A DNA stretch of 64,000 nucleotides, taken from contig CAJFCV020000002.1 in the NCBI GenBank assembly GCA_904066235.2, positions 744,001 to 808,000 of the forward strand, given 5' to 3'. The notes below the pieces were generated by a model, which worked only from the letters and a program-made list of their open reading frames with translations, was not told where the DNA came from and did not search any database. Positions 57,182 to 64,000 of the stretch are shown one piece after another. The stretch comes from Bursaphelenchus xylophilus. Lineage: Eukaryota > Nematoda > Chromadorea > Rhabditida > Aphelenchoididae. Position numbers and translations under genes: made by a program. Position 1 is the first letter of the stretch; the number at the start of each line of letters is the position of its first letter.

Positions 57182-57310
57182 ACTGATCATACATCTGAAG
57201 TCGGCACTAAACTAGCAAGGACTGTGGTGCGGCCGAACCCCAATATTACAGTGAATACGGACCCCGGCCAAGACATTTTTTGGAAACCAACCGCGGAGTC
57301 GAATACAGCG
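57182..57310 (+). other. Exon-like open block, unassigned
   Basis: A repeat-free island between two family A pieces. It is open on the plus strand and reads HTSEVGTKLARTVVRPNPNI then TVNTDPGQDIFWKPTAESNT, followed by GTAAGT at 57310. Codon use and GC content resemble real exons here, but no partner exon or acceptor was identified. It may be a relic exon of a lost gene or chance. Confidence 0.3.
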
Positions 57311-57323
57311 GTAAGTGCTGCTA

Positions 57324-57514
57324 AGTGGGGGACCTGATCCAGTGGAAAGAAACGTACTATTTTGCATCCAGGAAGATCAAAAATGTAGCAAAATATCTCT
57401 CTCTCTCTCCAAGTCAAAGAACTCCGATTTCAAAAGCGCGCCCGCTTTTTTGTGAGGGAAAGGGCGCGCCCTTCAAATTTTTTTTCACATGGAGAGGATC
57501 AGGTCCCCCACTGT
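57324..57514. mobile_element. Family A MITE, copy 15 (right arm shortened)
   Basis: Begins AGTGGGGGACCTGATCCAG and ends GGATCAGGTCCCCCACTG before TA. The right arm lacks about 60 bp between CACATGGAGA and GGATCAGG. Confidence 0.85.
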
Positions 57515-57721
57515 ACAATAACAGCTAGTCAACGATACCCACTCTTCGTCCCCTGATTACAAGGGGTGTTGTGCGCAATTTGCTTTTTGACTTATTGCAC
57601 ATTATCGATATTTGACTTGCAGGAAAATTACCTTACATTTTAAAAAAAACCTTTCAGGGCAATGCGTTTATTTTCTTATTAAAAAGCGTATATCAAGCCA
57701 TGTTCGAGCAGCATTTTACAA
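57515..57721. other. Space between convergent RhoGEF and protease genes
   Basis: No feature was recognised. It should contain the protease 3' UTR; no clear minus-strand AATAAA was picked out. Confidence 0.3.
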
Positions 57722-59228
57722 TTACACCTTAGCCAAAGCGAATCCGACCCGCCCTTTGTCGACGTCGTGGACCTGGCAGTACTCGCGGATGAATGGATCT
57801 CCAAGGATCAGTTGAATTTCACCGATGTCTTGGGGAACCAGAGTCAGGATGCAAGTGTCTCCAGGGCTGGGCACCAACAGATTTTTCGCCTCAACATTGT
57901 AGTCCTTGCCATTTATGGAGAATCCGACGGTGAAATTGGAATTGCATGGAAGGTGGTATACTTCACGCTTCTCGTCGTATGTCGCATTCAAAGTTTTGAC
58001 AATTGGAAGGATAATATCTGGACTGCCAACAATAAACTCAGTTCCAGTGTCGGTGATGGCTTTGTAGGTGAGCTGGGTTTCTTGGCCGTTCGCCGAAAAC
58101 CCTTGCCCCTCGAAGATCCAATAAGTCTTGTCTGCTAATGGGATCCAATGAATCTCGCTGCTGCAATGCTCATCGTCGTGGCCGCCGTAGGTGATGAGCC
58201 CGTCTGCGCCACCCTGGAAAGGTCGAATTTTCATCAAAACAAAAAAATTTACATTAAAGCTTATTTAATTATTATCACCACTGCTAACTACGATATTTTC
58301 CCACTATTTGAGCAACTTTTGAATACCATCAGTGAAAACGTTTTTTTTGTTTTGAGGCAACTGAGTCATCGGGCCAATTTTGGACATTTTTGTATTCAGC
58401 GAAGCGCTACTACCTCAGATCTGGTTTAATCTGTCGAAACAAGTGACTTACTACGGCCATGTACGTAAGTCTCACTCACATTTTTTTCGGTCTTGTCTCT
58501 GGTCAGCCAGACGGTGAAAACCGGCTCGTCCACTAGCCCTTGATCCACGGCATTCAGGAAAACCGGTTGGCCACCTTCGTTGGAGATTGCTCGGAACGCG
58601 AGGCCAACGATTCCATCAATCTCCGTGAAAGAGTCCAACGTTTCGTCGATCTGGTGCGCAAGCCCGATGGTCTGTCCAGGAACGACAAGCTTATCGTCCG
58701 ACGCGCTGCCAAGGCCAACAGTGTCCTTTCCAAGGGTCCCTAAGACAGAACCTGATCCATATTCTATCGCCCACTCTGAGCCATTGTTCTGAAAGGTGCT
58801 GGACGCGTCGGGGTTGAACAGTATTTTCTCGCAAGTTGGTCCTCCTGCTTCGACTTCGCAGTCCTGGGCTGGCACCCAGGTGTCCGAGGAGCCGGTATCC
58901 AGAATAACGCGGAACTCTTGAGGCGGGGTACCGATCGTTATGTTAGCTATAGTGGAACGTCAATTCGAAAGATTTTTGCTTACCGAGGTAGCTCGTGTGT
59001 CCGACGGCGTAGAAGGGCTGTGTGTGCGGCTTGTTACCGTATCTGCTTAGGATGTATTTACGAAAGTCGGAGACTGAAATAGTAAAGCATAAAAAAGTAG
59101 AAGCATTGCATACGGTTGTCTTCCTTCGTCAGAAGATTGTGCCTTCTTTGCAGCGGAACACCGTACTTCTTCGGCGTCACCGCATGCAGCAGTATACCGA
59201 GAATCAGGGCAGGCAGAAGACGGGTCAT
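57722..59228 (-). CDS. Pepsin-like aspartic protease (A1 family), 4 exons
   Basis: Minus-strand exons are 59228-59114, 59073-58984, 58946-58480 and 58213-57722, giving 387 residues; introns are 40, 37 and 266 nt and all phases agree. Residues 1-16 (MTRLLPALILGILLHA) form a signal peptide, followed by a short propeptide (KKYGVPLQRRHNLLTK). The mature enzyme shows ITIGTPPQEFRVILDTGSSD with catalytic Asp85, the flap Tyr131 in IEYGSGSVLG, and the second active site AITDTGTEF with Asp279. IDGIVGLAFRAIS and the C-terminal LGDPFIREYCQVHD also fit the fold. Both catalytic motifs are intact, so an active secreted or lysosomal endopeptidase is expected. Nematode members act in gut digestion or cell death; which applies here is not shown. 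The start is fixed by the signal peptide and a TATA box upstream. Confidence 0.93.
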
Positions 59229-59248
59229 CCTGGAGTCTGTCCACGGAA

Positions 59249-59470
59249 CGGTCGATAATTTTGCCCATCATTTTCTTGCTTTTTATACACCCACGAACCG
59301 GCGACACATACTGCTAATGGATTACTTGCAAAATGTCTTCTTTATGAAAATGCCGAACAGTTTCTTTGAAGAGGGGTGTTTAACGTTAAAGGGCTTGTTA
59401 TTTCAAAGCGATTTTTTAGGAGATATGTTGCCCGGGTACTTTATTTGTGTTATATTCAAAGTTTATCATT
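59249..59470 (-). promoter_or_regulatory. Candidate protease promoter
   Basis: On the minus strand TATAAAA (plus coordinates 59281-59287) lies about 55 bp before the ATG. TGATAA (59463-59468) lies about 235 bp upstream and fits the GATA site used by intestinal factors such as ELT-2. Motifs are seen; the gut role is inferred. Confidence 0.5.
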
Positions 59471-59629
59471 AACGAAATGGCATTGTCTCTTTGATCCACG
59501 ATTCCGTCATTATATGATTTTTTGCTTACAGACAATTCATCATTTGTATGTGCGTTGTTATTCTTGCGACGCTTCGATAGATCAGTGGGTCCCAGACCAG
59601 CAAGAGGACCAAGCAACAGCCGCCAGTTC

Positions 59630-60115
59630 AACTATTCCGGAACCCATCAAGTCTCTCGGAGGGTCGATTTTTCCAAGAAAAAAATTGGAAAACCCGACTG
59701 GTCGATAATTTTTGGAGCCTGAAAAAATTCGGATTTGATTCGAGCCGTCTAAAAAGAAATCCGAAGCTTCCTTCCGACGCAGTAAGTTGGTTCCAACCAA
59801 TATTCCCGCTTCCCAATTCACACATCCAGTCTTACAAACCATAGCTGCGTCGATTGTGAACCCCACGTGTAGAAAGTAGGTCTGAAATTGTACTCCGTCT
59901 CGCACAATGTTCACAACTCTCCTCCACATTATATAAAGATATCCGGTTATTAACATTTCCTAATTGTTACTTGATGTAGATCCAAATCGAATATCCCCCC
60001 GAAATGTTCTCTACCTAGATCCATATTTTCTTTTCTTTTCATCTAGTTTTCTCGTATTTTACATTGTTTTTATTCTGTTGGTAGTTTGAGTACAAGATTG
60101 TACAAAAAATAAATG
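59630..60115. repeat. Left arm of an inverted duplication
   Basis: This matches, in reverse complement, two separated blocks: 59640-59815 pairs with about 62272-62470, and 59820-60110 with about 60745-61055. Diagnostic phrases are GAATATCCCCCCGAAATGTT and TTCCGACGCAGTAAGTTGG. The minus frame 59582-59956 (124 codons) lies in it but is not kept open in the right arm, so I do not call it a gene. Confidence 0.85.
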
Positions 60116-60139
60116 TATTTCAAACATTTTAGCTGCAAA

Positions 60140-60560
60140 GACCGAGTCGCGACCCTTGCGGGCTCACTTTGCGGCCAGCCGAAATTTACCGATCAGAACT
60201 ACGATTTTTCTACCGCAAACTACGTAGTATGAGAGACATTTTGTACCGACAACTCCTTGCCACAATTAAGTACACGAATCTATTGAATTCATAAACCGCT
60301 TACAAAGTCATGGTAGTTCGTATCAAAAAATGGCTTCTCAACCTCTAAAAATGGCTGGTTAACTTTATGGTAATTGCTCAAGCCATGTATGCACCGTGAA
60401 ACTTAAATCGCAAAATCTAACTGCATACTTCATCGTTTTAGTTTCCTGTTGTGAGCAAATGTTTGCTGATTTCTGAACACGCCCGCAAAACTTCCGTGTT
60501 TTTTTAGCTGCCCGCATAGTGGTGGGCCGAAAGTGTGGCCCGCCGCAAAGACCGAGAAAA
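60140..60560. repeat. Degenerate GCGGGC-rich element in the loop of the duplication
   Basis: TGCAAAGACCGAG at about 60133 and GCAAAGACCGAG at about 60544 bracket sequence with TTGCGGGCTCACTTTGCGGC and CTGCCCGCATAGTGG. It resembles the foldback element at 19889-20402 but is much decayed. Confidence 0.5.
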
Positions 60561-60744
60561 AAGATGCAGGAGGCGGTATGTAACATGCGCCCAAAGAATT
60601 TACAAAATTTAGGGAAACCCTGAGGTCAGTCGCATTCTTATACTTGTCACACGTCTCTCCCAATGCTTTCTCAAGATGGCAAAACTTACTCAAACCTTAG
60701 TCATTCGCAGAATTTTCATCACAAACACCTCCGAATTTTATTAT

Positions 60745-61055
60745 TAATTTTATTTTTTGTACGCTCTTGTACTCAAACTACCAATACAATAAAAACAATA
60801 CGAAATACGACAAAACCAAATGAATAGAGAAGAAAAAATTACACATATGGAACCAGGGAGAGAACATTTCGGGGGGATATTCGATTTGGATCTACATCAA
60901 GTAACAATGAGAAGTTAGGAAACTGTTAATAACCGTATATATAACGTGGGGGAAGTTGTTGTGAACATTGTACGAGACGGGGGTACAATTTCAGACCTAC
61001 TTTCTACGTGGGGTTCACAATTGACACAGCTATGGTTTGTAAGACTGGATGTGTG
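60745..61055. repeat. Right arm of the inverted duplication, proximal block
   Basis: Reverse complement of 59820-60110 (ACATTTCGGGGGGATATTCG; GGTTTGTAAGACTGGATGTG), with small indels. Confidence 0.85.
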
Positions 61056-62271
61056 AAAGAGTGGGAGGAAATGAATGTTATGTATATACAGTAACTCTGG
61101 AGGGGTTCAACGGTGGGAGGCGGTACAGAAAGATTGATAAAAATTGTGGTTTAGTGATCTAAAATTGGGGTAGAATCCCATAGATACTACGGATTGATTA
61201 CAGCGACCTTGGAGCACTGTAGACTGGCTACAAGGATCCAAGATTACTGTAGGAACTATGTTGTAACTTGTGGTTACTGCAGAGAGCCTAAACTAAAAAT
61301 GATGACAATTAGACGGCCTACAGTAGCCTTCGTGTTACTGTAACACACGACAGTAGAGTCAAGATTACTGTAAGAAATTTTTAGACCAAAAGTCAGCAAA
61401 AACTTCAAGGGTACTGTAGTAGCCTTATAGAAAAAATTTACTCGCCACAATTTTTGCTACAGTAGTCTAAAGACTACTGTAACAAAAATTAGGACATGAA
61501 AATTTAGCCAAGAAACCCTACAGTACCCCTAGGTATATTGTTACCAAAATTTCCGAACAACTGACAATGCTGATTGCTTTGTGAACAAAATGAAAGAGAA
61601 CGGTGTTCGCTGGGAGGGTTGAGAGAAAGACGGAAGAAGAAAATCGACACTACGAAACCTCTACAAAGCCTAAGGCCCCGGGGAACGATAAAATATTTTT
61701 CTGATTTTTCGGTGGTGAAAGACTTTCGAGGAAGAAACTTTCGCAATTATTCGGAATCTGGCGCGCTGTAACGCCGGGCGTTGAACACAGTTGAGAGTTG
61801 AGGTTGAAGATAGAGTACAAAAAGGTTGTGAGTGCAATGACCAGAATTGTAAAATGGAAGAAGGGGAGTCTTGAACATGGATTGAGGCTATAAATTATGG
61901 ATTTCGTTGAGAGGGCAGTGACGTCATGATGACCCATCGAATTTTAAAAATTATTCAAAAAATCGAAGGTACTTAAAAATTATGATGATTTGGCCAATTT
62001 TTCGGGGTTTTCAATTTCCAAAAAACCGCTCATCATGACGCCATTTCTCCTCAAAATCCCGTATCACTAAGAAAACAATGTCATAAATACGATTGCCACG
62101 CGTTTTATATGAGAGAATAGAGTGTAATTAAGAATCGTACGGCATCCGAAAGCCTCCGAAAAAAGACTTCGGACGCCCGGTACGCTAAAAGGGATTCGCT
62201 TTGAATTCGTCATTTGTGAGACGAAAGTCGGCCCGGCCTGGAGTTTGTGAACGAAAAGAATTGAAATATTC
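61056..62271. other. Sequence splitting the right arm, with a TACTGTA cluster
   Basis: This 1.2-kb segment has no counterpart in the left arm. Bases 61190-61530 carry TACTGTA or TACAGTA about a dozen times. The minus frame 61504-61746 and others have no domain. It may be an insertion in the right arm or a deletion from the left. Confidence 0.6.
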
Positions 62272-62470
62272 AAAATTAGGAAGCGGGAATATTGGTTTGA
62301 ACCAACTTACTGCGTCGAGAAGGAAGCTTCGGATTTCTTTTTAGACGGCTATTTTGAGGCTCTGGAAGTTTTCGAATCAAATCCGGATTTTTTGAGGCTC
62401 CAAAAATTATCGACCAGTCGGTTTTTTCAATTTTTTTCTTGGAAAAATCGACCAGTAGATAAATTTCAGA
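62272..62470. repeat. Right arm of the inverted duplication, distal block
   Basis: Reverse complement of 59640-59815, with CCAACTTACTGCGTCG, TCGGATTTCTTTTTAGACGG and AATTATCGACCAGTCGG. The block GAAAAATCGACCAG ends the match. Confidence 0.85.
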
Positions 62471-63059
62471 GGCTAAAAATCAAGATAGCGGATTCAGAAG
62501 CCACTGGCAGTGAAGCTGGTGAAGGTTTATGGAGACCGTTTACACGTTGGGGGGACAATTAAATACAATGAGGAGATAAGGGGAAAAGTAACCGAGAAAT
62601 GGCCTTAAGGGATAGTTTTTGCACTTCAGGCGCTTAATTATGAATTTGGAGATATTTTCACAGATAATTGTAATTTTACACTTTTTTGTAACTTTACAAT
62701 TCCCTGAGAAAAAGACCAAAACATATGAAGAGCTCTGAAAATTACAAAAACCTCCCAAACTTGGCCATTAGTAAAAGTTCAGAGGGAAAATCTTTGTGTG
62801 TTTGAAAGCAGATGACAATGAAAGACTCCTCGGGTGGTAAAATAATGTTAAAGTATGAGACGAACATAAATTACTACTTAAACAACCGTAGTTAAGTTGA
62901 TGAACCTTGAGACGCGTATTTTACACTCATTCCGGCTGTAGCTCTTGTAAAACACAGTGTTCCAGCAGCAGATTACAGTAGATAAAACCTCGACGAAATG
63001 TAAAATACGACCCATATAGTTGTTCGGACCGTGGGTCGCGACCTCCGGCCCTCAGGCGC
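62471..63059. other. Unannotated spacer downstream of the membrane-protein gene
   Basis: No feature was recognised apart from two TAAAATACG words (complement near 62917; plus near 63001). Confidence 0.3.
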
Positions 63060-64000
63060 TTAATTGGGCTGCGGCTCGGCGGGGATTGAGTCCGCCAAAC
63101 TGGGGCAGTCATTCTCCTCGTCGACCCGTTGAATCAGCGGGACAATCGAAATCGAGGCCATCGGAGTGATGGGTTTCACTTTCACATCGCCCGAGGGCAA
63201 CAGAACCGGGATGTAGCTCTTGTCCTGGTACTGGCGCGTAGGGCGGGGGTCCACATGACAACGGTACTTGTTGCATCTCGTCATGCAACAGGAGTGAGTG
63301 GGCAGTGGACTGCGTTGACGGGAGTGGGGGAACCAATGACGAATGCACCACTCAATCAGATAGGCGAGGCCGATGTAGAGCAGGGTGAGAAGGGCGAGGA
63401 TGATCAAGTATTTGAGGAGAATGATGGGGAAAATGGTTCCCAGCACAATCTCTGAGCAGTAGGGAAGCTGAAAATAAGGGAAATTATTAGGGTGAACCAA
63501 AATTTCTTTCCGATTTTTATATATCTTTTTTCCAATTGTTTTTTACGAAATAAAGATCTGATAAAAAAACAAGTAGAATACCGATACATTTTACATCAAA
63601 AAAAAACCAAAAACTCTTACCCTCTCCCTCGGCAAGATGGTGCATTGCAGAATGTTCATCACTCTTTCCGCCGACATAATCTTATGTCCAGCTCGCATCG
63701 CCGCCGCCAGCCCCAAATGCAGCTTCTCCACAATGAAGATTCGGAGCGTCAGCAGAACGGGCAACGCCGCAAACATGCTCAAATCCAGCACCGCCAACAG
63801 GAACACATTGCGCGGCCGCACCGTCGTGATCGGCAGGATGAACAGGAAGAAGCAGGTGGTCGAGAGCGCGATGCACATTGACGCCACACACATCCAGGTG
63901 TTCTGCTTGTAGTCGGCGAGGATGTCCATTTGGTCGCGGAAATGCTTGATGTCCTGGCCTTTGACTGGCTCCTCGCCCGGATATTGCGCGTTCAGCTTGA
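63060..64000 (-). CDS. Multipass membrane protein, 3' part (5' end beyond the window)
   Basis: Two minus-strand exons were found: 64000-63621 (continuing out of the window) and 63467-63060. They are joined in phase 0 across a 153-nt intron (donor GTAAGA, acceptor TTTTCAG), giving at least 262 codons ahead of the TAA. Hydrophobic spans are WMCVASMCIALSTTCFFLFI, NVFLLAVLDLSMFAALPVLL and, in the second exon, IVLGTIFPIILLKYLIILAL continuing to YIGLAYLI. The last ~105 residues are hydrophilic and probably cytoplasmic, with a basic Cys/His-bearing stretch (HSCCMTRCNKYRCHVD) and an acidic end. I do not recognise the family. A DC-STAMP-like protein is one weak possibility from the layout of spans and Cys-rich tail. 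The high GC of the exon at the window edge supports coding. Confidence 0.75.

Noticed and set aside
59582..59956. 124-codon minus-strand frame upstream of the protease
   Set aside because: Lies in one arm of the inverted duplication and is broken in the other arm; no family or splice evidence.

Overview
The window looks like nuclear DNA from a nematode. Splice acceptors are of the TTTTCAG/TTTCCAG kind, donors are GTAAGT/GTGAGT-like, one gene has introns of only about 40 and 37 nt, and the AT-rich spacer is full of short inverted-repeat transposons. I cannot name the species. No bacterial, viral or organellar gene organisation is visible.

Four protein-coding genes can be supported, all spliced. 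(1) 1357-2918, plus strand: a small secreted, helical, cysteine-free protein of unknown function. (2) 39167-56533, plus strand: a ten-exon RhoGEF of the PLEKHG5 (Syx/Tech) type, with an N-terminal ubiquitin-like Ras-binding domain, DH and PH domains, a low-complexity tail and a C-terminal PDZ ligand made by a 10-nt last coding exon. (3) 57722-59228, minus strand: a complete pepsin-like aspartic protease with signal peptide and both catalytic aspartates. (4) 63060-64000, minus strand: the 3' end of a multipass membrane protein that runs off the window. All exon junctions given were checked for reading-frame phase by eye.

The 36 kb from 2.9 to 39.2 kb, and the large introns of the RhoGEF gene, are mostly repeats. 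Family A is a ~230-bp palindromic element with about fifteen full or partial copies. Family B is a ~450-bp element with ends starting CAGGGGAAGTACCCC and at least eleven copies. Family C is a ~155-bp palindrome with three copies, one nested in family B and one in a dead Tc1/mariner transposon. Family E is a foldback element, and there are single elements at 11984-12206 and 29054-29278. Two much larger palindromes stand out: 24.6-27.35 kb, whose arms are built of ~297-bp tandem repeats, and 29.93-31.75 kb, whose arms each carry a tRNA-like A-box/B-box sequence. Tandem arrays lie at 19.25-20.5, 35.06-35.47, 36.0-36.4 and 47.7-48.45 kb.

The region 59.6-62.5 kb, upstream of the protease, is a further inverted duplication with unequal arms. 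No operon is evident: the RhoGEF and protease genes converge, and the protease and membrane-protein genes are both on the minus strand 3.8 kb apart. The most interesting signals are the spliced PDZ-ligand micro-exon, a stray partial copy of RhoGEF exon 7, a family-B element flanked by 49-bp direct repeats, the two large palindromes, and the 9-mer TAAAATACG recurring across the window on both strands.
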